A stretch of 64,000 bases of DNA from Candidatus Zixiibacteriota bacterium (GCA_028289585.1 JANQPI010000042.1:124001-188000); one strand, 5' to 3'; counted from the stretch's first letter, positions 26,809 through 36,375 are shown. A program made the numbers and translations. The notes: a model not told the origin generated them from the sequence alone.

Positions 26809-28238
26809 CAGGCGAGGGAGGCGGCAGCCTGAAACAGGGTCCGATCGTCTTTGAGCGCCGCGATCAATTGGACACCAACCGGGCGACCATCGGGGACGGA
26901 GCCATACGGAATCGAGATCGCCGGGTTGCCGGCGAGAGACGACGGCGCCGTATACATATCCGACAGGTACATTGCCAATGGATCGTCAATACGTTCGCCG
27001 AGTTTGAATGCGGGAGTCGGCGATGTCGGCGTGATCAGCAAATCGACCTCGTCAAACAGACGAGCAAACTCCTCACGTAGAAGCTGACGAACATCGGACG
27101 CTTTCTGGTAGTAGGCGTCGTAATACCCCGACGACAATGCGTACGTGCCGAGCATAATGCGTCGCTTGACTTCGTCGCCAAACCCTTTGGCGCGTGTTGC
27201 CGCATACATGTCATGGAGCGCGAGATCGGCGCCTTCCCGCTTGCCGTAACGGACACCGTCGTAGCGTGCCAGATTGGCTGATGCTTCAGCCGAGGCAACG
27301 ATGTAGTAGATCGGAATCGCCATTCGGCTCATGGGAGATTTCACGTCGACAATCGAGTGACCCGCTGTCTTTAAAGCATCGATCGCCTTGTCCACGACTG
27401 CACGAACATCGCTGTCGAGTTCCGGTGGGAAGTAATCTGCCGGGACACCTATCGTCAGTTTACGACCAAGTTCCAGATCATTTGGATAGTCGGGATGCTC
27501 AAAGTCAAGCGACGTCGAATCGTTGTGATCGTGCCCCGAAGCAACTTTGTAGGCGAGCGCCAAGTCGCGCGGATCCCGAGCGAGCGGTGAGATGACATCG
27601 CACGACGACGCGAACGCTACCAGCCCGAACCGCGAGATGCCACCGTAGGTCGGTTTGAATCCGTACGTTCCACAGAACGCGGCCGGTTGACGCACCGAAC
27701 CGCCCGTCTCCGAACCGTAGGCGATCGGAACAATGCCAGCCGCGACCACCGCGGCGCTGCCTCCCGACGATCCTCCCGGCGCGAGTGAATGGTCGACCGG
27801 ATTGTGGACGGGTCCGTACGCAGAGTTTTCGTTTGACGAGCCCATCGCAAACTCGTCCATGTTCGCCTTACCAATGATCACTGCGCCGGCTTCGACCAGC
27901 CGCACGGCAGCCGTGGCATCGAAAGGAGGGACGTAGCCATTGAGAATCTTCGAGGCGCAGGTCAACGGGTAGTCACGATAGGAGATGTTGTCTTTGAGAA
28001 CGATCGGCACACCGGCCATCGGCCCAACCGACTCACCCGCGGCAACGTTGCGGTCGATGTCATCCGCCTGGGCGAGCGCCTTGTCGGTGCAGATCGTAAT
28101 GAACGCGTTGAGCTCGCGACCGGTCGATTCAGCAAGTTCGAGAGCGTGTTGAGCAAACTCGCGAGCCGAAGTTGTGCCGGAGGTGACCCGATGATGGATA
28201 TCGAAGGCGCTGAGAGCGCGGTAGTCGTCGACAGTCAT
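26808..28238 (-). CDS. gatA: Asp/Glu-tRNA amidotransferase subunit A
   Basis: The amidase subunit of GatCAB releases ammonia from glutamine. The Ser-cisSer-Lys triad is visible: Lys in VLKDNIS, the cis-Ser in GGSSGGSAAVVAAG and the nucleophile in SETGGSVRQPA. The 476-residue product (from the ATG at 28238) is standard; an in-frame ATG eight codons earlier is possible and neither has a good ribosome site. It heads a run that passes through a hydrolase and a membrane protein to gatB. Confidence 0.94.
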   Translation of the reverse strand: MTVDDYRALSAFDIHHRVTSGTTSAREFAQHALELAESTGRELNAFITICTDKALAQADDIDRNVAAGESVGPMAGVPIVLKDNISYRDYPLTCASKILNGYVPPFDATAAVRLVEAGAVIIGKANMDEFAMGSSNENSAYGPVHNPVDHSLAPGGSSGGSAAVVAAGIVPIAYGSETGGSVRQPAAFCGTYGFKPTYGGISRFGLVAFASSCDVISPLARDPRDLALAYKVASGHDHNDSTSLDFEHPDYPNDLELGRKLTIGVPADYFPPELDSDVRAVVDKAIDALKTAGHSIVDVKSPMSRMAIPIYYIVASAEASANLARYDGVRYGKREGADLALHDMYAATRAKGFGDEVKRRIMLGTYALSSGYYDAYYQKASDVRQLLREEFARLFDEVDLLITPTSPTPAFKLGERIDDPLAMYLSDMYTAPSSLAGNPAISIPYGSVPDGRPVGVQLIAALKDDRTLFQAAASLA

Positions 28239-28284
28239 GCGGCGAATATAGACACGCCACATCGATCAGCAAGAAACGATACGA

Positions 28285-29736
28285 CTATTTGATCTCGATG
28301 GAAACCGAGTCACCGACAATCGAAACCCGATCGATAGCCCGTCCATTGGCAGCTGGCTCGGCGCCACCTGCGCCGCCGAGCCCAACGGAGCCCAAGCGGA
28401 TTTGAGAATCACTGAGCACAGTCGTGCCGCCGTTCTCGATGACACCAATCGATGAGCCACCTGCACCAGCACCACCTGTGCCGCCGTCCCCACCCCGACC
28501 TCCGTCGCCACCGTCGGTTCCCGCCATTAGGTAGTAGAAAAACTCGCCGGGCCAACCGTCGTCCCCCACACCGCCCAAACCGCCGAGACCACCGTCGCCG
28601 CCACTTCCGCCATGACCAACGTGTACCACCGACTCATGTAATCGTATAACACCGCCACGATTCCAGATACCGATTGCAGTTCCACCCATCTTTCCCGGCA
28701 AACCGCCCTCGCCTGGGGATCCACCGTCACCGCCCCGGCCTCCATCGGGACCATTCTGACACCCACTGTTCTCGTAGAATGCCCATCGGCCGCCCCCACC
28801 GCCGCCGCCCGACCCACCGACACCGATGCCTCCGGGACCGGAAGTATCGTTTGGTTCAGCACTGATTCGTCCCTCGTCGTTAATCGAATAGAGTATCTTG
28901 AGATCGTCCGGTTGGTAGCCGTGTGCACCGTTCGAACCGTCAGAACCGTCCTCCGCCGGCATCCCCCCTGTCTGGGTACCATCGGGGGCAAAGCCCCGCT
29001 CGGGCGGGACTCCGTAAATGTTCTCGCCACACATTCCACCCAAGCCTTTTCGACCACCGTAGCCTAAGTGCTTTCGTGGATCAGTGTCGTCCAGCCGCCA
29101 AAGCGAATCGCCAGAGACGCCATTACGGCCGGATGCCCCGTTTAGTCCGTTCACGCCATCCGCGGATGCAAACTCGCAGAATCTCACCGTCACCAGAACC
29201 CCGCTGTCTATCACCACGGCGGCGGAGACGGCATCCGGGGTGACCGCCATCGCCGATGCGAACGACAATCGGTAAAGATAGATCGGCTTACTTCCCTGTG
29301 GCACGTACAGCGATACGGGGCGTGATGCCTCCCCCCCAATCACGTTGCTCGTGACCGGTCCCGCCTGTTCTATCCAAAACATTGATGGATCACGGCTACC
29401 AAAAATGCCTATCACGGATGCCGTAGGTCGAACGACTCCACTAAACTCGACAGTTCCAGCCGCGACAAGGATTGCAACTTCCGTAGCTAGTCCGTCAGCA
29501 TGGACCAAAGCACTATCCAGCGAGCCGAACGGGTTGCCCAGCGAACCATCGCCGTTGGCTCCCGCCTGCACGTAGATTCGCGGCGCGCCATTGAACAGGC
29601 CGAGATCGAAGTCGAATACCCCCCCATCCCCTCCGGTTTCACTCTGGGTCGGTGGATCGCTCTGACAGCCGCCAATCGCCAAAATCGCCGTGAGAAGTGA
29701 GATAAGTGTAGCGTGCCGGAGTTTGATTCGCGCCAT
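28285..29736 (-). CDS. Glycine-rich lipoprotein with DUF1565-like region (paralogue 1)
   Basis: The 483-residue product starts with a lipoprotein signal (lipobox AIGGC near residue 24). A DUF1565-like stretch follows (IYVQAGANGDGSLGNPF leading to SALVHAD), which in other proteins marks the start of a right-handed beta-helix. From about residue 190 the sequence is extremely rich in Gly arranged as GGxGGxGG blocks (GGSGGDGGLGGLGGVG is typical). The ATG at 29736 has GAGAGG upstream; an earlier in-frame start would precede the promoter signals. It is a paralogue of the next gene on the same strand. Likely an outer-surface or periplasmic repeat protein; ligand unknown. Confidence 0.75.
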   Translation of the reverse strand: MARIKLRHATLISLLTAILAIGGCQSDPPTQSETGGDGGVFDFDLGLFNGAPRIYVQAGANGDGSLGNPFGSLDSALVHADGLATEVAILVAAGTVEFSGVVRPTASVIGIFGSRDPSMFWIEQAGPVTSNVIGGEASRPVSLYVPQGSKPIYLYRLSFASAMAVTPDAVSAAVVIDSGVLVTVRFCEFASADGVNGLNGASGRNGVSGDSLWRLDDTDPRKHLGYGGRKGLGGMCGENIYGVPPERGFAPDGTQTGGMPAEDGSDGSNGAHGYQPDDLKILYSINDEGRISAEPNDTSGPGGIGVGGSGGGGGGGRWAFYENSGCQNGPDGGRGGDGGSPGEGGLPGKMGGTAIGIWNRGGVIRLHESVVHVGHGGSGGDGGLGGLGGVGDDGWPGEFFYYLMAGTDGGDGGRGGDGGTGGAGAGGSSIGVIENGGTTVLSDSQIRLGSVGLGGAGGAEPAANGRAIDRVSIVGDSVSIEIK

Positions 29737-29764
29737 GAGTAAATCCTCTCGCACTCAATGACAC

Positions 29765-29793
29765 AAGATAACAGTCAAACGGTTGTCGTACAA
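29765..29793 (-). promoter_or_regulatory. Sigma-70-like promoter for glycine-rich lipoprotein 1
   Basis: On the minus strand TTGTAC (29793-29788) and TATCTT (29770-29765) lie 17 bases apart. The start near 29758 leaves a 22-base leader containing GAGAGG before the ATG at 29736. The layout repeats that seen before the smg-like gene. Confidence 0.5.
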
Positions 29794-29808
29794 GATTGGT
29801 TCGTCGAC

Positions 29809-31236
29809 TCAGCGCGGATCGACCAGGAACAACGAATCGAGCGACTGACCGGAGGCACCGCCATTCCCCGGTGAGAATTCGGCACCACCCGCTCCGGGTG
29901 TACCCGGAACAAGCGTCGAGGTACCGTCGCGCGTCAGGATAGCCTCAAAGAGAACAACCGGTACCGACCAGCCGCCCGCGCCACCACCACCGTAGCCACC
30001 GGGTCCGCCATCACCACCATTGCCACCGACCATCGGCGGGTAGACGAACGTCAACACCTCACCACCGCTACCGCCCCGTCCCCCGGGTCCACCATCGCCA
30101 CCGACTCCCCCGCTTCCGGCGGCTTCGGATGTGATCGTGGTATTCGTAAGCGTGACGACCGATTTTACCGCCACGAGTCCAAGTGACATTCCACCTGGCT
30201 GTCCGCCGAATCCGGACGTTCCGCCAAGGGCACCGGCTCCGCCGCCAGCACCGGGGAATCCGGTATAGGTGAACCGTCCGGGCTCAAACACCGAGGCCGA
30301 GCCACCGGATCCGCCCCCTCCGCAACCAGGTCCACCGGTCGTGCCGCGTCCTCCTGACGCTCCAAAGGGGATCACATAAATCTCTTCGATAATCCCGACC
30401 CGCAGCGAATCGGCCGCACCAACACCATCGTTCCCAGCCACGCCGACCGTTCCCGTAATCCCGGGTGAACCTTCAGCCTTCGTTCCACCCAACCCGCCGG
30501 AGCCACCCGTACGTGATCCGTCGGCACAGAACCCGTCCTGACCCGGCGTCCCGGGAATCTGCTGCTCGGTAGAGAAGTTTCCGCCGATACCGCCAGTACC
30601 ACCGGCAATCGGAAAGAGTCCCGGTTCAGTGCGGTCACCCGGTTCTCCGGCCGTGCCCGATTCACCCGGCTCACCGCTAGCGCCCGTCGAGCCCGTCCCA
30701 GCGATGACGGTGCAGTCGATGAGTTGGAGATCGGCAATGTCGGTCGCATGAATACCGATTGAACTGGCACCAAAACCGGTGGCGTCGGCAGCGACGATAT
30801 CAAGTTGCCGGAGTTCAACCGTTCCGGTGAGAAAACGCATCGAAACCGCTAACGCCTGGTTATCGAGTTGCTGTCCGATAATGACACTTCGCGAAGATGC
30901 TGACTCTCCCCACCCACGGCTCGGATCACGCGAGCCGAGCAACCGAACGGGCGCACGGATACGCAACGATTCGCGGTAGTCGCCAGCGGCCACGAGCACC
31001 GTCGAGACGTTGCCGTCAAGATAGGCAAACTCCAACGCCTGGCTGATCAGCCGAAACGGCGCACCGGGAGAACCGTTACCACCCGGTGAGGCCGCATCGA
31101 CATAGAACGTATCCGGCGCGGCTGCGATCGCGACCGGGTCGTCGGTAAACGGATTCTCACCGTTATCGCAGCCGGCAGCGACGAAGATCGCCAGGACAGC
31201 GGCCGGCGTGAAGAATCGGAAAAAACGGGTTGGCAT
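29809..31236 (-). CDS. Glycine-rich lipoprotein with DUF1565 domain (paralogue 2)
   Basis: The 475-residue product starts with a lipoprotein signal (lipobox VAAGC near residue 20). It has a clear DUF1565 motif (FYVDAASPGGNGSPGAPF followed by ISQALEFAYLDG), then predicted parallel strands (VRLLGSRDPSRGW; the SRDPS motif is shared with paralogue 1). The second half is a long glycine-rich tract with GGxGG blocks. Length and plan match the neighbouring gene, so the pair arose by duplication. Its place after the glnA terminator suggests an independent transcript, although I cannot point to a convincing promoter. Confidence 0.75.
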   Translation of the reverse strand: MPTRFFRFFTPAAVLAIFVAAGCDNGENPFTDDPVAIAAAPDTFYVDAASPGGNGSPGAPFRLISQALEFAYLDGNVSTVLVAAGDYRESLRIRAPVRLLGSRDPSRGWGESASSRSVIIGQQLDNQALAVSMRFLTGTVELRQLDIVAADATGFGASSIGIHATDIADLQLIDCTVIAGTGSTGASGEPGESGTAGEPGDRTEPGLFPIAGGTGGIGGNFSTEQQIPGTPGQDGFCADGSRTGGSGGLGGTKAEGSPGITGTVGVAGNDGVGAADSLRVGIIEEIYVIPFGASGGRGTTGGPGCGGGGSGGSASVFEPGRFTYTGFPGAGGGAGALGGTSGFGGQPGGMSLGLVAVKSVVTLTNTTITSEAAGSGGVGGDGGPGGRGGSGGEVLTFVYPPMVGGNGGDGGPGGYGGGGAGGWSVPVVLFEAILTRDGTSTLVPGTPGAGGAEFSPGNGGASGQSLDSLFLVDPR

Positions 31237-31270
31237 TGTCCTAGAGTATACGCCCAGACAGGAAATCGGC

Positions 31271-31307
31271 CACAGAAAACGGCCGTCGAGTCGCCCCGAC
31301 GGCCGTT
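31271..31307 (-). terminator. Intrinsic terminator after glnA
   Basis: A perfect 11-bp stem (AACGGCCGTCG 31278-31288 paired with CGACGGCCGTT 31297-31307, eight-base loop) follows the glnA stop and reads into TTTTCTGTG on the minus strand. Confidence 0.75.
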
Positions 31308-31338
31308 TGACGAGCATCACCGCGTAGCCGGAGGTCGG

Positions 31339-32664
31339 CTACAGCACCCCGAGATACGTTTCGATTTCGTATTGGGTCACGACCGAGCGGAAGCGATCCC
31401 ACTCGAGTCGCTTGTTCTGAATCAATTTTTCAAACGTATGGTCACCGAGCGTTTCGCGGCAGAGCGACGAAGCCTCGAACGCGTCGATCGCGTCAAAAAG
31501 TGATCCCGGCAGCGAATCGATCTCGCGATCAAGCTTCTGGGCCGCTGACATGGCGAAGATGTTCTCCTCGATCGGTTCCGGCAGCGGATACTGCTGCTCG
31601 ATCCCTTTCAGTCCGGCGGCGAGCATCACCGCGAACGCGAGGTAGGGATTGCAGGCCGGATCGGGTGAGCGCAACTCGATACGGGTCGCCTTCTCCTGGC
31701 CGACGCGATACATCGGGACGCGGATCAGCGACGAACGGTTGCGACGGCCCCAGCCAATGTTAACCGGTGCTTCATATCCTGGGACTAAGCGCTTGTACGA
31801 GTTGACCCACTGATTAAGGACAAGCGTAATCTCTTTGATGTGGGTCAGGACGCCAGCGATGAAATGCCGGGCTGTATCGGACAGCAAGTGCTCGCCGTTT
31901 TTGTCAAAGAAGAGGTTCGTGTTGTTTTCAAAGAGCGACATATGGCAGTGCATACCGGAGCCGTTTTCACCAAAGAGCGGCTTCGGCATAAACGTCGCAT
32001 AGAGATCATTCTGCGAGGCAACCTCTTTGACCGTGAAGCGATAGACCTGCATGTAGTCAGCCATTTCGAGCGCTTCCTGGTAGCGAAGATCGATCTCGTG
32101 CTGCGACGGGGCAACCTCGTGATGAGCACACTCGACCGGGATGTCCATTAACTCGAGAGCGTTGACTGTCTTCTGAACGAGCAGCGTACCGAGGTTGACG
32201 TCCTGGTAATCGAAGTAGCCGGCTTTGTCGAGGATTGCCGGTTCTTTGTCATTCTCGAAATAGAAGAACTCTGCCTCGGGGCCAACATAGAACGTCTGCC
32301 CTTTCTGGGCGACGCGTTCGAGCTGCCGACGCAACAGATAGCGCGGATCACCGACGTAGGGAGTGCCGTCGGGATTCTGAATATCGGCAAACATGATCGC
32401 GACTTTCGATCCGGCGACTTCCCACGGGAGAATGCGGAACGTGCGCGTGTCCGGAATCGCCATCAGATCGGATTCATCGATGCGGGCAAACCCGGCGACC
32501 GAGGAACCATCGAACCCCTGCCCGGAATCGAGAACGCCTTCAATCTCAGAGCGGGTAATCGACATCCCCTTGATATGGCCGAGGACATCGGTAAAACAGA
32601 GCCGGACGTTATGGACGCCCGCCTCGTCGATCAGTCGGAGTACATCTTCGCGGGTCTTCGTCAC
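31339..32664 (-). CDS. glnA: Glutamine synthetase, type I
   Basis: It makes glutamine from glutamate, ammonia and ATP. At 441 residues it is the shorter GSI-alpha-like form. Motifs in order are GFDGSSVAGFARIDESD, the Mg-binding PEAEFFYF, GSGMHCHMSLF, the ATP segment NRSSLIRVP and the C-terminal FRSVVTQYEIETYLGVL. I do not see the NLYDLPP adenylylation loop of the GSI-beta class. The start is a GTG with GGGAGAG seven bases upstream. The 161 bases before it hold two hairpins described separately. An intrinsic terminator follows. Confidence 0.95.
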   Translation of the reverse strand: MTKTREDVLRLIDEAGVHNVRLCFTDVLGHIKGMSITRSEIEGVLDSGQGFDGSSVAGFARIDESDLMAIPDTRTFRILPWEVAGSKVAIMFADIQNPDGTPYVGDPRYLLRRQLERVAQKGQTFYVGPEAEFFYFENDKEPAILDKAGYFDYQDVNLGTLLVQKTVNALELMDIPVECAHHEVAPSQHEIDLRYQEALEMADYMQVYRFTVKEVASQNDLYATFMPKPLFGENGSGMHCHMSLFENNTNLFFDKNGEHLLSDTARHFIAGVLTHIKEITLVLNQWVNSYKRLVPGYEAPVNIGWGRRNRSSLIRVPMYRVGQEKATRIELRSPDPACNPYLAFAVMLAAGLKGIEQQYPLPEPIEENIFAMSAAQKLDREIDSLPGSLFDAIDAFEASSLCRETLGDHTFEKLIQNKRLEWDRFRSVVTQYEIETYLGVL

Positions 32665-32768
32665 GGGGCAACTCTCCCTTCCGGTGGGTCGTTAAGGCCG
32701 CTAATAAATGGTCGCTTGCGGGTCGGGCAAGAGTTTAAGCAGGCAGGTCTGACGATTCTATCAACCAG

Positions 32769-32827
32769 ACCCGAAACGGGTTTAGCCCACGGCCTTATCA
32801 CCCCAACAGAGGTGGCTCAAGCCACCT
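32769..32827. repeat. Two short inverted repeats between glnA and the dCMP deaminase gene
   Basis: ACCCG-AAA-CGGGT (32769-32781) and AGGTGGC-TCAA-GCCACCT (32810-32827) lie within 60 bases. The second overlaps the deaminase stop codon and could weakly terminate that gene, but no T-run follows. The rest of the 161-base spacer has no feature I can name. The style recalls dispersed intergenic palindromic units, which can only be tested against the full genome. Confidence 0.35.
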
Positions 32828-33317
32828 ATTCGAGGATGATTTCGATGCGGGTCTTTTCGGGATGGAGCGGCCGGAGCTTGACCCCGGCCATGCTGAAGAT
32901 CTTCCGGGCCGCCTTGAAGCTATCCTCGTGGGCGTACTTGTCGGTCAGGTAGACGACCTCTTTGATGCCGACCTGGACGATCAGCTTGGCGCAGTCGTTA
33001 CACGGAAAGAGCGAGACGTAGAGCGACGCCCCCTCCAGCTCCGGTTTGTTCGACGCGTTGGTGATCGCGTTCATCTCGGCGTGGCAGACATAGGGGTATT
33101 TGGTGTCGAGCCAGTCACCCTCGCGTCCCCAGGGGAGTTCGTTGTCGTCGAGGCCGGACGGGAAGCCGTTGTAGCCGATGCCGATGATCCGTTTGCGTGC
33201 GTTGACGATACACGCGCCGACCTGGGTGTTGGGGTCTTTGGAGCGGTGGGCCGAGAGTTGGGCGACAGCCATGAAGTAGTCGTCCCACGAGATATAGTCA
33301 GTCCGCTTGGTGGTCAT
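32826..33317 (-). CDS. dCMP deaminase family protein
   Basis: A zinc-dependent cytidine/deoxycytidylate deaminase of the ComEB type that feeds dUMP synthesis. The 163 residues carry the zinc sites HAEMNAI (His plus catalytic Glu) and PCNDCAKLI (two Cys), with SKDPNTQVGACIV upstream. I start at the ATG at 33317; a TTG four codons earlier is less likely. It overlaps the end of the upstream secreted-protein gene by 20 bases. The usual dCMP deaminase length (about 150-170) is matched. Confidence 0.88.
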   Translation of the reverse strand: MTTKRTDYISWDDYFMAVAQLSAHRSKDPNTQVGACIVNARKRIIGIGYNGFPSGLDDNELPWGREGDWLDTKYPYVCHAEMNAITNASNKPELEGASLYVSLFPCNDCAKLIVQVGIKEVVYLTDKYAHEDSFKAARKIFSMAGVKLRPLHPEKTRIEIILE

Positions 33318-33957
33318 CCTGGCGATCAATCAACTTGAGCGGTGCCGACTCTTCGGAGTCGGGAAACCACCGTCGGAAATTCACAATGTATGGTTCTAGC
33401 CTTGTGACGCATTCGAGTTCAATTACCTCCGGCAATCTGCTGGCAGGAAAAACTGCGTACGGACCAAGCGTGCTGTCAACATCGAATCGAATCCCCAGTG
33501 TCGCAAACTCCGGGCGCTCGCATACTCCGGCAATCCGGCACTTCAGCATGAGCTGGTTACCGTCCCGATAGCTCGTCTCATCTTGAGCGTCGTATGGGTA
33601 CCACAGGGTCCAGACGTTTGAATCGACCTGTATTCCCATTTGTGAGAGCTGAAGACGTTTGCCAATCAGTTCGTTGGAGGTTGGGTAGTAACTTCTGATT
33701 CCCGGCATCGCATCGAGAATAGAGTCTGAGCCTCGAAAGAGCGGGCCATGTCGCCGCTCCAAATCCCGATAGTCTTCGAGAATAGAGTCGGCGTATGCTC
33801 GCCATACCTCTGGGCTGAACTCTCGCCAATACTTAGCGACGATTGCGGGGTGTGCTTTCTTAAGAAAATCATCGATATCAGCGCTTGGCTCCGACTCGCC
33901 GGAAGCCGCTAGCGTGCAAAGCGTGAAACCGATTAAGCAGAGGAGTATGCGGCGCAT
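33298..33957 (-). CDS. Secreted protein, unknown function
   Basis: The 219-residue product starts with a signal peptide (about residues 1-19, ending near TLAASG). The mature part is soluble and mixed in charge, with an Asp/Arg/Tyr-rich central stretch (YWREFSPEVWRAYADSIL). A strong ribosome site (AAAGGGGG) precedes the ATG. I recognise no domain. It lies between the slipin gene and the dCMP deaminase gene, all on the same strand. Confidence 0.6.
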   Translation of the reverse strand: MRRILLCLIGFTLCTLAASGESEPSADIDDFLKKAHPAIVAKYWREFSPEVWRAYADSILEDYRDLERRHGPLFRGSDSILDAMPGIRSYYPTSNELIGKRLQLSQMGIQVDSNVWTLWYPYDAQDETSYRDGNQLMLKCRIAGVCERPEFATLGIRFDVDSTLGPYAVFPASRLPEVIELECVTRLEPYIVNFRRWFPDSEESAPLKLIDRQDDHQAD

Positions 33958-34021
33958 CAGATTCCCCCTTTGACCTGATACAGATAGAGACGATTAGTTA
34001 TGCCAGTTGTGCAACGTTACG

Positions 34022-34825
34022 TTACCCCGTCACTTGTGCGGGTCCGCTGTCATCTCGTTTCGGCGTATTCGCCTTCATGTACTCGCCGGCGATCTGGAGC
34101 AGATCGATCGGGACCGGGAAGATCAACGTCGAGTTCTTCTCCGCCGACACCTCATTCAGCGTCTGAAGGAAACGCAACTGCATCGCACCCGGGGCGGTAC
34201 CAATCTCGGTCGCGGCCTCGGCCAGACGCTTCGACGCCTGGAATTCACCGTCGGCATGAATGACCTTCGCGCGACGCTCACGTTCGGCCTCGGCCTGACG
34301 CGCCATTGCACGCTGCATCTCGATCGGCAGGTCGACATTCTTGACCTCGACGACGGAGACTTTGACACCCCACGGCTCGGTCTGTTCGTCGATAATCGAC
34401 TGCAATTTGGCGTTGATCTCGTCGCGGTTGGTCAACAGGTCATCGAGTTCGACCTGACCCAGCACCGACCGCAATGTCGTCTGGGCAATCTGCGAGGTTG
34501 CCTCGAAGAAATTCGCTACCTGAACAACGGCGTTATCCGAATCGACAATCTGGAAATAGAGCACCGCGTTGACTTTAACCGACACGTTGTCTTTGGTAAT
34601 GATATCCTGCGCGGGAACGTCATAGGTGATCACACGCAGGTCGACGCGGACCATCTTATCGATGATCGGAATCAGGATAATCAGACCGGGTCCCTTACTG
34701 CCGATCAGTCGACCAAGACGGAAAACGACACCACGCTCGTACTCCTTGAGAATCTTGATCATGTTGAACAGGAGCAGTAGTGCGAGGAAAAGTAATATTG
34801 CTAAGGCTGGCAATCCGGGTCCCAT
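34022..34825 (-). CDS. SPFH-domain membrane protein (slipin/stomatin type)
   Basis: The 267-residue protein has one N-terminal membrane helix (residues 5-27) followed by the SPFH/band-7 domain ([19 protein letters not shown], then [22 protein letters not shown]) and a charged coiled coil rich in Ala/Glu/Arg ([20 protein letters not shown]). Such slipins scaffold membrane microdomains and bind NfeD proteases. It directly follows an NfeD-type gene, the classic stomatin-NfeD pair, with an 11-base gap. Confidence 0.92.
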   Translation of the reverse strand: MGPGLPALAILLFLALLLLFNMIKILKEYERGVVFRLGRLIGSKGPGLIILIPIIDKMVRVDLRVITYDVPAQDIITKDNVSVKVNAVLYFQIVDSDNAVVQVANFFEATSQIAQTTLRSVLGQVELDDLLTNRDEINAKLQSIIDEQTEPWGVKVSVVEVKNVDLPIEMQRAMARQAEAERERRAKVIHADGEFQASKRLAEAATEIGTAPGAMQLRFLQTLNEVSAEKNSTLIFPVPIDLLQIAGEYMKANTPKRDDSGPAQVTG

Positions 34826-34836
34826 GAGAATACTCC

Positions 34837-36234
34837 TTATTCGGTAACCGGCTTCGAAGCCGGGGCAACGACTAACTTGAGGGCATGGACACTCTGGATC
34901 GTCACTTCCTGACCGACCGTTAGTTCGGACGGGCTTTCGTACTTCCAGAGGGCACCATCGACATAGACAAATCCATTCGGCCGCACGGTGGCGGTCTTCC
35001 CAATCAAACCCTGTTGGCCGGTCGAAACCTGTTTTCGCGCCGCTTTGACGACGAGATACAACGCTCCGCCGACGGCGATTCCGACGCCAACAACCGTGGT
35101 GATTAAGACTTCAAGTGACACACGCATCGCTCCTGTGAAAACGTCCGTATCGATCAGCATCAAGCCACCGAAAAAGAGAGCGGCGAGTCCACCAATTGTC
35201 AAGAGGCCACCCGAGGTGACTTTGATTTCGGCGATGAATAATATGATGGCCAGGATAATCAGCGCCACTCCCGCGTAGTTAATCGGCAGCGTCTGAAACG
35301 CATAGAACGCGAGGATCAGCGAGATCGCCCCGATGACACCCGGGAAGATCGCCCCCGGATTGTAGAGTTCGAGCACGATGCCGAGGCCGCCGATTGAAAA
35401 GAGCAGGAAGGCAATCGACGGGTCAGTGATGATATCGAGAATCTGGTGGGCGAACGACGTTTCGATCTCGACAATCTGGGCGTCTTCAACCAATACCTCG
35501 ACCTCACCGTCGGGCAGCTCGACTGTGCGGCCGTGAATCTGTGCGAGGAGATCTTCGGTCCCCTCGGCGACGATGTCGATGACGTTCGAATCGAGCGCGA
35601 CGTTATAGGGAATCGATTCCGAGTTGCGGACCGCGCGCTCAGCGAAATCGGCGTTGCGGCCGCGCTTTTCGGCCAGGGCGAGAATCTGCGCCACGGCGTC
35701 GTTGGTAACTTTCTCATTCATCACCGAATCAGGCTGCTCTCCCCCGGCTCCGACCGGGTGGGCAGCGCCGATGTTGGTCGACGGTGCCATCGCCGCGATA
35801 TGGGCAGCGTAGGTGACAAAGACCCCGGCCGACCCAGCGCGGGCCCCCTGCGGGGCGACAAACACGCAGATCGGTATCTCGGCGTTCAGGAACTGCTTAT
35901 TGATATCCTGGGTGGCAGTCATCAGCCCGCCCGGCGTATCAAGATAGATCAAGAGCATATCCGCGCGGGCGGCGGTCGCTTCTTCGATGGCATCGGAGAT
36001 CCGGTCGTTAGTCACTACCCCGATGGGACCGTCGATCGTCAACGTATAGACAACCGGTCGCGCGGTGGTCGTGCGCCCCGAACTTGTGATCGTATCGCCA
36101 GGATCGGCCGTATCAGTCACGATCATCGTGTCGCCGACTGGCTCGTCGGCAATAGCAAGGCGGAGACCGGCGGACCAGAATGGCGCGGTCAGGCAGACCA
36201 AGAAGAAACCCAGGAGAAGGCGTCGAAGTCTCAT
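34837..36234 (-). CDS. nfeD: NfeD family membrane-bound serine protease
   Basis: A long-form NfeD (465 residues). A signal peptide is followed by a ClpP-like protease domain ([22 protein letters not shown], then the catalytic Ser in [14 protein letters not shown] and the Lys in MNEKVTNDA). Four or five membrane helices (about residues 235-375) and a C-terminal OB-fold ([19 protein letters not shown]) come next. Known relatives cleave the C-terminal hydrophobic segment of stomatins. GGAGG lies seven bases before the ATG. It is co-transcribed with the adjacent slipin gene. The 141-base upstream spacer holds a short GCCGGA/TCCGGC palindrome (36261-36275) and no clear promoter. Confidence 0.93.
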   Translation of the reverse strand: MRLRRLLLGFFLVCLTAPFWSAGLRLAIADEPVGDTMIVTDTADPGDTITSSGRTTTARPVVYTLTIDGPIGVVTNDRISDAIEEATAARADMLLIYLDTPGGLMTATQDINKQFLNAEIPICVFVAPQGARAGSAGVFVTYAAHIAAMAPSTNIGAAHPVGAGGEQPDSVMNEKVTNDAVAQILALAEKRGRNADFAERAVRNSESIPYNVALDSNVIDIVAEGTEDLLAQIHGRTVELPDGEVEVLVEDAQIVEIETSFAHQILDIITDPSIAFLLFSIGGLGIVLELYNPGAIFPGVIGAISLILAFYAFQTLPINYAGVALIILAIILFIAEIKVTSGGLLTIGGLAALFFGGLMLIDTDVFTGAMRVSLEVLITTVVGVGIAVGGALYLVVKAARKQVSTGQQGLIGKTATVRPNGFVYVDGALWKYESPSELTVGQEVTIQSVHALKLVVAPASKPVTE

Positions 36235-36375
36235 AGTACGTCCTCCAACAGCAGTTTAGGGCCGGAAGGTCCGGCTAGACAACTACTATTGGCGTACGTG
36301 CCTGATCCCCGAAACTTCGATACTTTCGTGAGGGGACACAACTTACGTGATTTGCCTCATCACGCTGCGGGAACG

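Noticed and set aside
28285-31236. Relation to mycobacterial PE-PGRS proteins
   Set aside because: Similar only in Gly-rich composition; these are lipoproteins with DUF1565-like starts and lack a PE domain.
31234-31273. TATACT upstream of glycine-rich lipoprotein 2 as a promoter
   Set aside because: No -35 hexamer at acceptable spacing, and the predicted start would fall at the ATG itself.
36261-36275. GCCGGA-AGG-TCCGGC hairpin upstream of nfeD as a terminator
   Set aside because: Stem is only six pairs and no T-run follows on either strand.
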